Shown: positions 32,922 through 43,943 of the stretch, one piece after another
Layout of the letters: every line of letters begins with the position of its first letter
Position numbering within the stretch: the stretch's first letter is position 1
DNA from: Cylindrobasidium torrendii FP15055 ss-10
Taxonomy: Eukaryota > Basidiomycota > Agaricomycetes > Agaricales > Physalacriaceae
Direction of reading: 5' to 3'
NCBI GenBank assembly: GCA_000934385.1
Contig: KN880586.1
Coordinates: forward strand, 2,176-56,110
Length of the DNA stretch: 53,935 nt
Translations under genes and position numbers: made by a program
Notes under the pieces: model-generated
Database searches by the model: none
Told to the model about the DNA's origin: nothing
Seen by the model: only the letters and a program-made list of their open reading frames with translations

Positions 32922-33120
32922 ACCTGCAGCTGACATTGCGCGCCGCCAGAGGTGTAGGCGAAAGGCAACTTCCCAAAGCGGAATTGCCGGAAGTGCCGGT
33001 CAAAATACGCCAGCCGTCCTGAAGAGAGTTTCTGTCGTTCGGTGTTTTTGCGGTCCGTGATCCCGATGTGGCGCCTGATCTCTTTCTTAACTCTCTTCAG
33101 GACGGCTGGTGTGGAGCCTG
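32922..33120 (-). repeat. Right terminal inverted repeat
   Basis: Reverse complement of the left repeat; the visible difference is A versus G near the inner end (GTCAGCTACAGG versus GTCAGCTGCAGG). Same subterminal hairpin. Confidence 0.92.
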
Positions 33121-33129
33121 GTCGACCTC

Positions 33130-34321
33130 GGTCGTCGGATACAAATGTGTTCGGGGACCTTCTGGCGACCTCTCCCCGCGTGTAACTAGTTCTGCACGTT
33201 GTGCCGTAGAGGAGCCTGGTCCCACTCTTTCAGAGCTTATATAGCACGGGCACGCCACCTTTAGAGTGCATGAGTCACGCTGCTGTGCTCATGAGACGCT
33301 ATTCTCATTGTGGTCTGTCCATTTGATCGAAGGCGTTTGGAACTTCAGCACTTGGCAGGACTGGATTGACACCGCCAGTGGTTCGCTCCTCTAGTGGTGC
33401 TGGTTGGAAGTAGGGATTTTGGTGGCGCGTTTCTGTTCCAGTGTCGACGTTGCAGTGCGGCACGTGATGTGGTCTGTCCGTTCTGCGGCGGGTCTGCATG
33501 CGTCGTTCATGCTCGTCCTTGGATGTATAATTTTTCGAACCCCTGCTTTCTTTGGAAAGTGTTTGCGAGTTACCGTGGTGTATGGTAGCGTACCGGAATT
33601 GAATAAATTGTTGCCTTCTTTCTCCAACGACTCTGGCCCGGTAAAATGTGTATCGTTTGTTCTTGTGTGAGGTAAGTTATGCACACTTGCGATGGACGTT
33701 TATGTACGTTGTCATTTGTCGAAGACACTGAACATGATGCTTGAGAAGCATGCTACATCAAGTGAACGGTAAGCTCACAACTGACCGAAGAATAAGAATA
33801 TGTCGGTGCATTCATGGCCCGTTCATGGCCATCAGCTGGAAGGCTGTCACTACATGCAGTAGAGAAATCCGCCCATAAAATACGGATTCATCCGGTGACA
33901 TTCTACATAGACTGAAGAAGTTGAAATGCCAAAATTCTAGGCGATAGGACCACACCCCTCATCCCGTTATTCAACCTAGATTGCTCTATACAGTGCTTAG
34001 CGCTTATTACTCAAAAAAACCCACTTGAAAGATTAATGGGGACTATTGCTGCGAGAATACTGGTATAACACGAGTATGCTACAAGCAACGATGGAACCTG
34101 AGGCCCTGAGGTACAAGTCTCAAGAAGACTCCTATGCGTACTCTAATTATTGTAGGTAACTACACTCTACAACACTACATAGGCCGAGCGTCAAGGGAGA
34201 CATCTACAGCTGGCGCGTTCGCGCGCGGGCAGTACCCCAGCAGGAGGGTGCCCTCGGACGAGGGCAGGTTCTTGAAAGCTGCGAAAACGCAAACTATTGT
34301 CTGAAAGGTGGAAGACTAACA
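33130..34321. other. Gene-free repeat-rich interval
   Basis: No gene is supported. It contains dispersed repeat copy 2 (33402-33575), a TATATA near 33239, and from about 34130 the 3' flank shared by orphan copies B and C. Confidence 0.5.
33402..33575 (+). repeat. Dispersed repeat, copy 2
   Basis: Closest relative of the copy at 30697-30870: CTGGTTGGAAGTAGGGATTTT, CTGTTCCAGTGTCGACG, GCGGCACGTGATGTGGTC and TTTTTCGAACCCCTGC in the same order. No long frame conserved across copies. Confidence 0.7.
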
Positions 34322-35453
34322 TCATACTACGCCCGCCATGCGAGCAACAGCCTGGGTCTTTGCTCCGCGCACAGGCCTGCATGTCCTCGCAAGCTGAGCC
34401 GTTGCCTTTCCAGCGACGGGAGGTGGTTGAGTTGCGCGCGCGAGTCGTGTGCGAACGCGTCTAGCAGGCGGGGTCACAGGTGCGTCCGACCACGAATCGG
34501 TCTTGCGCTTGCGATTGGTGCGTAGTTCGGGCGATGAAATAGGACTGGAGCTCGAGGCTTTGGCTGCATAAGGATGATTGGTAGCGATGGATGTCTTCCG
34601 TGCACGTTTCAGTGGAAGCGATGAGTCCAACGCCTGGTGGTGGACCTTTCTTTTGCGAGATGGTGGAGTCGTGGGGCAGTGGATGATCTTCTTTGTTGCC
34701 GATGTTGCTTGTTGTCGAGGTGGCCAGACGATATTCTGACGGAGTCGCGCGAGGATAGCGAGGGGATCATATCTCCATATCCCAGATGGAAGCTGAGTGA
34801 TTTGCCTGGCAGAGGCCACGGAAACTAGCGACGGATGCGCTGTGAGCAGGCGAAAACGGGGCATATCGCCATAGGGATGTTGGTGTATTGTGACTGCGCC
34901 AGTCACTGGGTGCTTGAGAAAGATGTCTCTTTGGAGCTCTGGGAGTATTTGCAAAGTGTATTCACAGTTTTGTTGTAACTCTGGCACCTAAGGGCCCATG
35001 TGAGCACTCATCTTGCGGATAAAATGGCACGCACCTCATCGAAACGCCGACGCTCGGATATAGGACGTTTGACATTATGCTCGTAGAGTTCTTGAAGAAG
35101 TGCGATAGCGTTGGGCGCAGGCCGAAAGGCCAGGTCGGAGAACGCAAATGCTTCGATTACAAGTTCCGATGTCACTAAAAATCATGTAAGAAAAAGCAAA
35201 GGATAAAGAGACGGTCGCGCACAATGAAGGAGGTTTATCGGCTGATCCATCGTTTCGAGCATCTCCCCGATGTTCATTCCGGCAGCGCCTTCGTGCGAAC
35301 GGAACTGCATCAATGTCAACGTCCAACCCATTCCGGAGCAAGAAAAATAGGACGGACATCAAGCAAGTCATTTGGCTCGACAAGGTGCTCGGCCGATGCG
35401 TTCGGAAAGGACAGAGAAAAGGAGATGCAGGCCTCTGTGTATAACATGGACAT
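34130..35453 (-). repeat. Tandem duplication unit containing orphan copy B
   Basis: The gene and about 190 bp of 3' flank recur as a second unit at about 36050-37410. Gene ends (34322 and 36286) and starts (35453 and 37410) are offset by 1,964 and 1,957 bp. Shared flank landmarks include AGGCCGAGCGT and the ACATCA.ACTACGC sequence just before the stop codons. Confidence 0.75.
34322..35453 (-). CDS. Orphan four-exon family protein, copy B
   Basis: Exons 35453-35358, 35304-35223, 35174-35035 and 34987-34322 give 327 aa, identical in length to copy C. It begins MSMLYTEACISFS, then FRSHEGAAGMNIGEM, QPINLLHLTSE, LAFRPAPNAIALLQELYEHN, SERRRFDEVPELQQ, CEYTLQILPELQRDIFLKHP, HQHPYGDMPRFRLLTAHPSLVSV and NIVWPPRQQ. 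The last 120 residues are basic and Ser/Pro-rich with NLS-like PPSRKRKV, LKRARK and NRKRK, so nuclear location is inferred. No known domain is recognised. Introns are canonical (gtccgt, gtgcgc, gtgcgt donors). Copy C shares about four-fifths of its residues by eye, suggesting an active or recently active gene. Confidence 0.78.
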
Positions 35454-36049
35454 GGTGGACCGTGGTCGTGGTCGGAAGCAAAGATGGGAATGGGTTGCGT
35501 CATCGCAGCGCACAAGACGCGAACGAGCACGTGAGCGCGTCACGTCCTGAATCCTGATCTGCAAATTCAATGTGCACCCATCATTGACGACTGACTGAGC
35601 TCTCATTCTTGTTTTTTTTTTCACCTACCCTCACCTGGTGCATGTTGGATATAGGAATTTTGGCGACGGGATTTGGTCCACTGTCGACGTAGCAGTGTGG
35701 CGCGGGATGTGGTCTGTTCTACGGCAGGTATGCACGCATCGTTTATACTCGTCCTCAGATACATATTTTTTCGAACCCTGCTTTCATCAAGCAAGAGGCT
35801 TTGGATATAGCCGATGCACGGTATACCACTTTTCAATGAATATTTCGCTTCTCCATTCGATAGCTTGGTCCCATACAAGGACTGTGCGTCGTTTTTTGTT
35901 CTGGTAAGTTTATTGTGAGTTCAGCCAGGCGACTCATATAGACTGTCGCAGTATGTAAATGCTTGTGTACGCCTGTCGATGGCCGAAGATACATACACTC
36001 GTATACTACAAGCGGAAATGAGACCCGAGGCCCGATGAGTACTACAAGG
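35454..36049. other. Flank between orphan copies B and C
   Basis: Promoter side of copy B, including dispersed repeat copy 3 (35636-35800). No exon seen. Confidence 0.45.
35636..35800 (+). repeat. Dispersed repeat, copy 3
   Basis: Most diverged copy: AGGAATTTTGGCGACGGG, CCACTGTCGACGTAGCAG, GATGTGGTCTGTTC and TTTTTTCGAACCCTGC correspond to copies 1 and 2. It lies about 180 bp upstream of the start of orphan copy B. Confidence 0.65.
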
Positions 36050-37410
36050 CAAGTGTGTAGTTACCCAATCTTCGTAGGTGATGCCAAACGATACACTACT
36101 ACGAGGCCGAGCGTTCAGGTGGATGCCTACAGCAGACGAATCCACCCGTAGGTTACGATGCAGCGGAAGGGCATCCTTGCCTGCTGAAAATGTCCCTCGC
36201 ATGTCCAAGGACGTGCCCTCGAGGGAAGAAGTTTGTCGAAGCCAGCGGAAACGCAAAATATCGCACGTAAAGTCAGAGACCAACATCAGACTACGCGCGC
36301 CATGCGAGCAACAGCCTGTGTCTTTGCGCCACGCATAGGCCTGCATGCCCTGGCAAGCTGGGCCGTTGCCTTCCCAGCGACGGGAGGTAGTTGAGTTGCG
36401 CGCGCGAGCCGTGTACGAACACGTTTCGCAGGCGGAGTCACAGGTGCGTCCGAATCCGAATCGGTCTTGCGCTTGCGACTGTTGTGTAGGTCGGGCGAGG
36501 AAGCAGGACTGGAGCTTGACGCTTTGGCAGCATGAGGATGGTTGATAGGAATGGGTGCCTTGCGCGCGCGCTTCAACAGAGGCGATGAGTCTGACGTCTC
36601 CTGGTGGACCTTCCGCTTGCGAGACGGTGGAGTCGTGGGGCAGTGGAGAATCTTTCTCGTTGCCGATGCTGATTGTTGTCGAGGCGGCCAGACGATGTTC
36701 TCCCGTAGGTCTGCAAGGCTGGCGATAGGGTCGTTTCTCCACAGCCCGTAGGGAAGCTGACCAAGTTGATTGGCAGCGGCCACGGAAACCAGCGACGGAT
36801 GCGCCGTGAGCAGGCGAAAGCGGGGCAGGTTGCCGTAAGGAAATTGGTGTAATGTGACTTCGCCGGTCACCGGGTGTTTGAGAAAGATGTCTTTCTCGAA
36901 TCTCGGGAGCATCCGTAGAACGTATTCGCATTCTCGGCGTAACTCTGAAATCTAAGGACCCATCTAAATACGCATCTTGCGGATAGAATGGCACGCACCT
37001 CATCGAAACGCCGACGCTCGGACGTGGGGCATTTGGTATTATGATTGTATAATTCGTGAAGAAGCGCAATGGTGTTGGGCGGAGGCCGAAAGGCCAGGGC
37101 AGACGATGCAAATGCTCGGGCAACAGATTTTGATGTCACTAAAATTGTTAGGCTAGGCATAGAAGAAGGACGCGGTCGCGTACAATGCAATAGGTTTATG
37201 GGCTGATCCACCTTATTGAACATCTCCCCGACATCCATTCCGGCAGCGCCTTCGTGTGAGCGGAACTGCATTAATGTCAACCTCCAGCGCACTCGGAGAA
37301 GGAATAGGACGCACGGCAAGGATATGCACAGGTCGAACAATTTGCTCTACAGATGCGCTCGGGAAAAATGGAGAGAATGAGATGCAGTCCTCTGTGTAGA
37401 TCGCGGGCAT
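36050..37410 (-). repeat. Tandem duplication unit containing orphan copy C
   Basis: Second unit of the about 1.96-kb tandem pair; see 34130-35453. The two genes are in the same orientation with matching introns and 3' flanks. Confidence 0.75.
36286..37410 (-). CDS. Orphan four-exon family protein, copy C
   Basis: Exons 37410-37315, 37265-37184, 37138-36999 and 36951-36286 give 327 aa. Motif order follows copy B: IYTEDCISFSP, FRSHEGAAGMDVGEM, QPINLLH, LAFRPPPNTIALLHELYNHN, SERRRFDEI, CEYVLRMLPRFEKDIFLKHP, HQFPYGNLPRFRLLTAHPSLVSV and NIVWPPRQQ. The tail holds the same basic clusters (PPSRKRKVHQ, NSRKRKTDSDSDAPVTPPAKR). Function unknown; no domain recognised. It is head-to-head with the large orphan gene, whose start lies 192 bp away. 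Confidence 0.78.
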
Positions 37411-37602
37411 GGTCGTCGTGGTTTGAAGCAGAGATGTGAGAGGGTTGCGTCATTGCGGAACTCTTTCCCGAAAGTCCGCTCACGTGATTAGACATCTCGA
37501 TCACTGGCGATCAGTGGCTATTGTGGTGCCGTGAAACGGGCAGCAACTTGGTTTCCGACCACCACGACCACCTTCGGGTGGTGCTATCGGACCTCTCTTT
37601 GG
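37411..37602. promoter_or_regulatory. Short divergent promoter, orphan copy C / large orphan gene
   Basis: 192 bp between start codons. It contains CACGTGATTAG near 37483-37493 and a GATCACTGGCGATCAGTGG inverted pair near 37499-37517. Confidence 0.4.
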
Positions 37603-39861
37603 ATGTCGCAGCGGCCAAAGTACCGCGGTGATCATTATTGGCGGGAGGGTGATGTAGATTGGTGGGAGGAGCTGCCAGAGGAGGATCTCCCCGCCGTTGG
37701 CTACATCCCAAAGAAGTTCAGAGGCCCCAGCTTTGATCTCGACGGCATCGATCTCGGCAAGTTCACTAAGGGTATTGTCGCGCACGTTGCTCCCAACCCG
37801 AGCCGTCGTCCCAATACTCCTCTCGGTGGGCGCACGAAGACCAGCAACTATCGGCTGCCGAACCGCGAATTTGTGATTGAAGCCTCACCTAATGGAAAAA
37901 ATGACCAACTCACCAACGACCGACGCCTTGAGACTCAGAAACTGCACATGGTGCCATTTGCAACATCAACCGCTGCCGTAGGTGTACTATGCGTTGCAGC
38001 TTTCTTTAGCTCATTTTTCTTGGTAGGGATTTGTAATCGACCGCCACAGAGGGCAACCGCCCGGGACTTGGTTTCCTTGTGGGCGCAATAATAACTTTTT
38101 TGGTGAGTTCTGTGTATCTAAATGCCGCCACTCAGAGCTCTGGCTTACATCGACCGTAGCGAGCCCAAATCTCCACTCCGAAGAATCCAAGAACCTGTGG
38201 CTCTTTTTCTCTCTGCTGTCCCTGCACAACCTGAACTTTGCGAGCGGAATTATTGAGCTTATTGCTCACAATCTCGCGAATTCCCCCAAAGACCGGGTGA
38301 AGTACACGGATGTGAGCCACACTATTGCGCTGCCATATCTCATTTACTAATTTTTTCGTAGTATTTTCCTCATCTGGAGAGGACTAGCAACACGAATCGC
38401 GGATACCCTTGTTTGGCGGTTTGCGTGAAGAGTGGCTCTGGATTCCGTATTTTCGGCAGGGACGGAAAGACCGAAATCGATCCTGGCAGGGAAAAACTCA
38501 AAGACAACGGGATTCTCTTCATCTCTCATTTGGATCCCGATCAAATGACAATCCGGACGGCGCAGGTCATCCATTATTGGGATTGGATTGGTACCTGGCC
38601 AAAGCGCGACAAACCTTTCAATGCTATGATCAACAGACTCATTCGCTCGGTGCGCAGCGGAACAGTAGGTTGCTTTCAGCCGGGAGTGGGCGAGACGTTG
38701 GCCTACTACGATGCTCGCATCGCAAACAAGAATCCACCCAGTTACATAGACCCAGTCACTCAGCTTACCGAAATCGCAAAGCCCACTAGGAGATCTCCGC
38801 CATCTCCAGGACCCATTACTCCGCCCACCGTGCTCGCCTACAAGCCAGGAGTCCTTGATTTGTTCTATTATGCTACCGATCCGGACGGAATCACCCCAGA
38901 CCAGGAAGCCATGGAGAAACGTCGGCTCAAAGTGCTCAAGGCTATGGAGGATGAGGCTGCCTCGCCACCCGTCTACGAGTCCTCTTCCGACGACGATTCA
39001 GACAATGCCGCGCCGACCAATACAGCGACAACTCCAGCTGCATCAGAACCTGAGGGGGATGCGGATCATATGTACGAATTCGACTTCGGCGGCAGGAGCG
39101 ACTTGGACACCGAAGAGTACGATGAAGAGTCCGAGGTCGAGGCCATGGTCCTTGTCCCGTCATCTGATAGTGACGACGACGGGAACGCCGCGCCGACGCA
39201 GACCGCGCCGACGCCAGCCGTATCGAATTCCGAGCCTGACGAGAGCGAAGGAGGAGTCGAGGTCGAAGCCGAGATCAGCACTTCCATTCGCGAGGAGGAC
39301 AAAGAGGGCGATGCCCCAGTCTCTCCTGTCAATGCTCGCACTGTTCGCACACAGTCAGTCGAGGAAGCCCTTCCCGTCCGACGCAGTTCCAGGATTCCTA
39401 TCAGAAGCAAGAAATCTGCTCCGCTTGTTGAGTCTGAACACAATGAAGTCGATGAGGTCAAGCCAGTCCGCAAGCCCAGAACTCGCAGTGCTACCCAGAA
39501 GAAGGGCACCGAGACCGTCGCTGCGTCCAGAAACAAGGCAGGTCCCGCGGAAGGTCGCAGGCTGCGCACCCGTGCTGCTACTACAAAGGCCGCCAAAGCC
39601 GCTACCAACAATGCCGCCAACGTAGATGCGGCGCCGAAGAGAGAGTCGAAGAGGATTGCAGCTATCAAAGGAAAGGCGGTGGCGGCAACGAGTACACAGA
39701 GCAACGCGATGGCTGGTCCAGGACCAAGTACCATCGCTATGCGTCGCAGGAAGCGCGACGAAGATTCAGACTCTGAAGTTTCGAAGGACGAAGGTCGCAA
39801 GCAGAAGAAGCAGAAGAAGCAGAAGCAGGTGCAGCAGCAGAAACCGACATGGAGGTACTAG
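37603..39861 (+). CDS. Large orphan protein with basic charged tail, copy 1
   Basis: Exons 37603-37977, 38027-38102, 38160-38296 and 38362-39861 give 695 aa. The start at 37603 (MSQRPKYRGDHYWREG) is the first ATG in the frame. Residues 1-380 look folded: DWWEELPEEDLPAVGYIP, GFVIDRHRGQPPGTWFPC, LWLFFSLLSLHNLNFASG, GYPCLAVCVKSGSGFRIFGRDG and VIHYWDWIGTWPKRDKPF. After that come long acidic stretches (SSSDDDSDN, SSDSDDDG) and a Lys/Arg/Ala tail (RRLRTRAATTKAAKAA, QKKQKKQKQVQQQ), typical of nuclear chromatin-associated proteins. I recognise no domain. A closely similar copy of the 3' part lies inverted at the window end. Confidence 0.72.
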
Positions 39862-40280
39862 AGAGTTTCATTTGCGCATATTCCGTCCACAATCCGGCGA
39901 GCCTTTTAGGGTTCGTGTGAGTATATATTGTGTTCGGTACCAGGGGGGAGGATGTCTTGAAGAATAGCTCGATGTTTTACCATTTACATTTCCAGTTACA
40001 AGTTGTTACGGCTCTACGTTATCGAATCATACACCTTATTAATATATTGTTGACCGAACTGGACATAAATTGAGAACCAAATTGCTCTTCATTGTAGCAG
40101 TTGCACTTGAGCAATGGTCAGTTCCGGTCGCGAGAGTTCGATTAACCGCGGCGACCTGTAAGTTGTAACATTGTATATGTAATTGTCCGAGCGACCTCGA
40201 AGGTCTTGGGCGTACGGTTTCTTCTCGGTGATTTTTCTTTCGACTCGTATAAGGCGTAGCAGCTCACTGTAGGAAAAGGG
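38803..40280 (+). repeat. Inverted segmental duplication, left arm
   Basis: The 3' half of the large orphan gene plus about 400 bp of downstream DNA recurs inverted at about 52460-53935. Similarity is high within the coding part, continues through AATCCGGCGAGCC and ACAAGTTGTTACGGCTCTAC, and fades near 40280. The window end truncates the right arm, so the true length is larger. Confidence 0.85.
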
Positions 40281-40599
40281 TGACTTCGACGGTGGGAGCG
40301 TGAGATTCCGGTCAATCATAATGAATGCTGAGCGCTGAATGCTATCATCGGCCTGCTATCTAGGCTATGTTATGTAGTAGTATCTTACTATCTTTCCAGT
40401 AGGTGCGACTTTTCAAATATCCCATCGCAGCGTGGGCATGGCCTGTTCTTCGATAGTAGGTGGCTACGGTCCCAACACTTGGTGTCGCTCAACATTGGAT
40501 TAATAAATAGCAACGTCCTATACAATGACGAGCGACACAATACAGCATGACCTCTGGATTTTGGGTATCCTCATCTATCCTCTTCAATGACAGAGCAGC
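40281..40599. other. Intergenic, nothing recognised
   Basis: About 320 bp between the segmental duplication and the Skt5-like stop codon. No feature seen. Confidence 0.4.
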
Positions 40600-42825
40600 T
40601 CACATCACCACACACTTCTCATCCTCAACCTTCGACCCTTGGATCCCCATATCCGCAAACGTCTGCGGCCCAGGCCTCGCAGCAGGCTTTACAGCAGGCT
40701 GAGGCGTCGCTGCCACGCCAGACGGCACCCTCCCACCAGCAGGTTTCGTGCTCACCGCAGGAACTACAAGCAATGGCATCAATACCCCAATAACTCAAAG
40801 AGAGAGAAATAGAGACTCACCACCTTGTTGCCCAGGCGCACCCGCCACATTTTGCCTCGGCGGACTCTGCGAATGCGGCCTCCTCCCTTGTCCCTGCCCC
40901 TCAGACGAGCCAGGATCAACAAGCGAGTACCGTTGTCGTCCAGCCATAGCCTGTTGAGCAGACTGCGGTCGTGCTTGCGGCGCAGGCGGCGTTAACGTAT
41001 GTGCAGGTGGGCTCATCGGCGGCTGCATCTGCTGCAATGGCGGAGTATGCACTGCCTGCGGGGCAACCATATACGGTGGCATAGACGAAATGGCCGGCAT
41101 CGCAGGCATCGGCGGAGGTGCATCACCCAGAGTGTTCTTCCTCGCCAGCCCAATAACATCGCGGCCACCAGGCTGCGGCGGGGGCGGGCCCGCAGGGTTG
41201 TGCTTTTGCATCTTCGCATTCGTCCTTGTCCGTACCAGTGTCGCGCCCATCATCTTCTCGTGCTCTGCTCGGCCCATGCCTGCGGGGTCTGGCTGGCTAA
41301 GCACTTGCAAGCGATCCACAGCATCCGTGTTGCCTTTGTCGGCGGCCTTGGTATACCACGAGCGAGCGGCAGTTAAGTCTACCGGGCCACCAACACCAAC
41401 TTCGTTATAGTACCCCATGGCGAACATAGCGCTAGCCAATTCCCCAGCAGCACGTTCGGCGAAGACTCGTGCCAACCCCTCGTCCTTGTCGAAAGCGCCT
41501 TCGGCACCGCAGAGGAACCATTTGCTGAGCGCCATATCTGCCTCACGCTCGCCAGCCTGAGATGCTTTCGAGTAGAAGTCGACCGATAATAATGGGTCGT
41601 AGCGGAAAGGGTAGCTCGCAAATTCATACGCATGTGCAATCTTGTATTGCGCTGGAGGGAAGTGGAGGTTCGCCGCCTTGGTGAGATATGGCTTCGCAGC
41701 GAGAAGAGGGCTGCTTGGAAGAGCGATAGGCGGCAGTGTTGCCGACGCAGGCGCAGTAAACTCGTCCATCAGAATTAAGGCATACACATACGCTGGCTCG
41801 GGAGCATACATCGTCGCCATGTCCGCAGCACGCTTGAGCAGGCCCATGGCCTTGCTAGCATCCTGTGTGACACCAAGCTGGCCAAGCATGTGTGCCATAG
41901 CCATTCTGTAGACACAGCTCACAACGTTGAGCCGTACGCCGCGGTCGTAGCACTCCTTTGCATGCTTGGAGTCCCCAAACTGCTCATAGTCGCGCCCTAG
42001 GCGGAACCAGGCGACATGACAGCCTGCGCGCGCCGCAGCCTCGAAATCACGGAAAGCTTGGCGCGGGTTTGTGGGTGCTGCCAGACAAGCGCGGAGATAG
42101 ACGGCTTCAGGGTTACTCGCGGCAAGGGCTGAAACCAGAGAGGTGGCGCGCGAGGAGAGTGATTCAGCGTGCGGTGTCTGGCGCTCGATGAGGTAAACGG
42201 CATCTCTGCACCAGGCTATTTGACCAGCTGGCGTCGTCGGTGCTGCTTCGGTGAGATCCTTGATCGTTGGTAGAGGCGGACACGCGTCTGGAGAGGTGTT
42301 TTGTGGCATGGCAGGCGTCGCAGGCGCTGACATGGGTGGAGAACCGATGCTGGTCACTCTTTGCATGCTGGCCATGACATCGCTGGCGGGGCCAGGTGGG
42401 TGTGAGGATGTGAACGAGAATCCACCGGCAAATCCACCAGAGTTGTATCCTGTGTTGTTGTTCAGAGGTGGAGGCGGCGGACTGTTTAAACTGAGATTGG
42501 CTAGTCCCTCGAGATCAACAGCCGGGTTGGACGTTGCGTGCGGCCGGGGAGCTACCATGGGTGTCTCTGTGCGATAATTGGGCAACGTTGGGGGCCCTGC
42601 ATTATAGCTGGCAGGTGGTGGATTGTCGTAGCTCGTGGACGGTGGATTGTTGTAATACGATTGGTGTTGCTGCTGCTGCGGGGGCGGCGGGGGAGGAGGT
42701 CCTGGTGCACTGCCATACGAGTTATAATGCGTCGGTGGTGGTAGTGGCGGCGGGGGGGCGTTATAGTAGTTGTCGTAGCCATAGCCAGCAGGTGGTGGAG
42801 GTGGTGGTGGAGGCGGCATCGACAT
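40600..42825 (-). CDS. SEL1-repeat chitin synthase regulator (Skt5/Chs4-like) with CaaX end
   Basis: Two exons (42825-40821 and 40763-40600) give 722 aa. The N-terminal 200 residues are Pro/Gly/Asn/Tyr-rich and disordered. From about 225 to 510 SEL1-type repeats run (AWFRLGRDYEQFGDSKHAKECYDRGV, CVYRMAMAHMLGQLGV.QDASKAMGLLKRAADM, AMFAMGYYNEVGVGG..DLTAARSWYTKAADKGN). The tail is Pro/Gln-rich and ends CVVM, a farnesylation CaaX box, like the CaaX end of yeast Skt5/Chs4. That protein activates and localises chitin synthase III at the bud neck and septum. The 3' exon is essential: reading through the intron gives GGESLFLSL and loses the CaaX, so single-exon predictions would miss it. Confidence 0.88.
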
Positions 42826-43943
42826 TCTGGTACTTTCTGAAAAGCGTTTGCAAAGAAAACCAGTAATTCAGGGTATACAACGCGTAGATTGCGCTGTCAC
42901 TACGTATCAAGATGGATAAATCAGTCCCAATCGGCGTCATCGTCGACAGGTACACGCACCGTGGTATTGCCAAGTCCTTGTAAATATGCGCTCCTCCCTT
43001 CAACGGATCCAACAATGAGCAGAAAAGCAGCAGATACCGGAGGGAAGAATTGATGATTCCGAGCGAGATGTTGTGGTTAAGAGTAAAGCGCCTACACCGC
43101 CCAAATGGCAGGGCTGATACACACGTGAGGCTTCGGCCCGATATCCGAGAGCCCACTTCGCCGTTTCAGAGCGCCATGGCGATGCTCCAGTCTGCCAGCT
43201 TTGTCGTGCGAAACTGTTTGGCAGCGCCTCCGCTAACTGCGACTTGAGTAAGTATCATCGGCAGACGGCTATACGGCTCTGAACTCGGTTGGTCTATGCC
43301 GACGCTCGCAGTCGATTATACGTACTTTCCCGCCTAGTTCTTACCTGCTCGCAGGTGCGGTTCAGGCGCGGTCGAACGTTATATTTATTCCTGTTGGTGC
43401 GGGTGGAGCTTATTTTACACTCACAACATTCTCCAGGCCCGTTACTCTGCCACGGCTACCATTCCGCGTTTCGTGGCACCGTCTTCTATTACTGCCTAAT
43501 ATGGCATAGCTATTGTGTGTCCATATGTAAGCAGATCACTGAGCCACATAGATGTTTCTGGGATTCATTCAATTGTCTTCAAAGGACACGATCGAGCACA
43601 AAACGATTGGGCTCTGGAGCGCTGAGCTGAAGGGACCGTACAATACTTTGCTTTCACTTGGGCAACCAAGAATCCAAAAAATCAAACAGGCTCGCTCAGT
43701 GGCTCTGGCATTCGCCTGAATCATAACCGTGTTCGACATCACTCCTGCTGAGTTACTCCTTTATTCTCCCTGCCTTTATACACAGTACGTGGGCCCTTCA
43801 CTTCACGACAGACCGTGGACGCAAAGGCTCTCCCACGGTACGTGTTCCAAAGGGGACGGAACTCATAGCGTTCAAATACAAGACTAGTCCAATATCAAAG
43901 AGCACGTATAGCATTCTACACCTACACTATCCTACCAGACACA
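42826..43943. other. Intergenic, nothing recognised
   Basis: About 1.1 kb between the Skt5-like start and the KGD2 stop. Frames on both strands are short and not protein-like. A small protein such as 43050-43247 cannot be excluded but has no support. Confidence 0.45.

Larger units (their letters stand above)
32036..33120. mobile_element. Non-autonomous Mutator-like DNA transposon (1,085 bp)
   Basis: Terminal inverted repeats of 199 bp, 32036-32234 and 32922-33120, begin CAGGCTCCACACC and appear to differ at a single base. The element is flanked on both sides by the perfect 9-bp direct repeat GTCGACCTC (32027-32035 and 33121-33129). Long TIRs plus a 9-bp target-site duplication are the classic Mutator/MULE signature. 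The 687-bp interior has no transposase; the longest frames are about 70 codons. Near-identical TIRs and an intact duplication point to a recent insertion mobilised in trans. Confidence 0.9.

Noticed and set aside
32036..33120. hAT element or hairpin RNA gene
   Set aside because: hAT gives 8-bp duplications and short TIRs; a 9-bp duplication with 199-bp TIRs fits Mutator better, and no transcript signal is visible.
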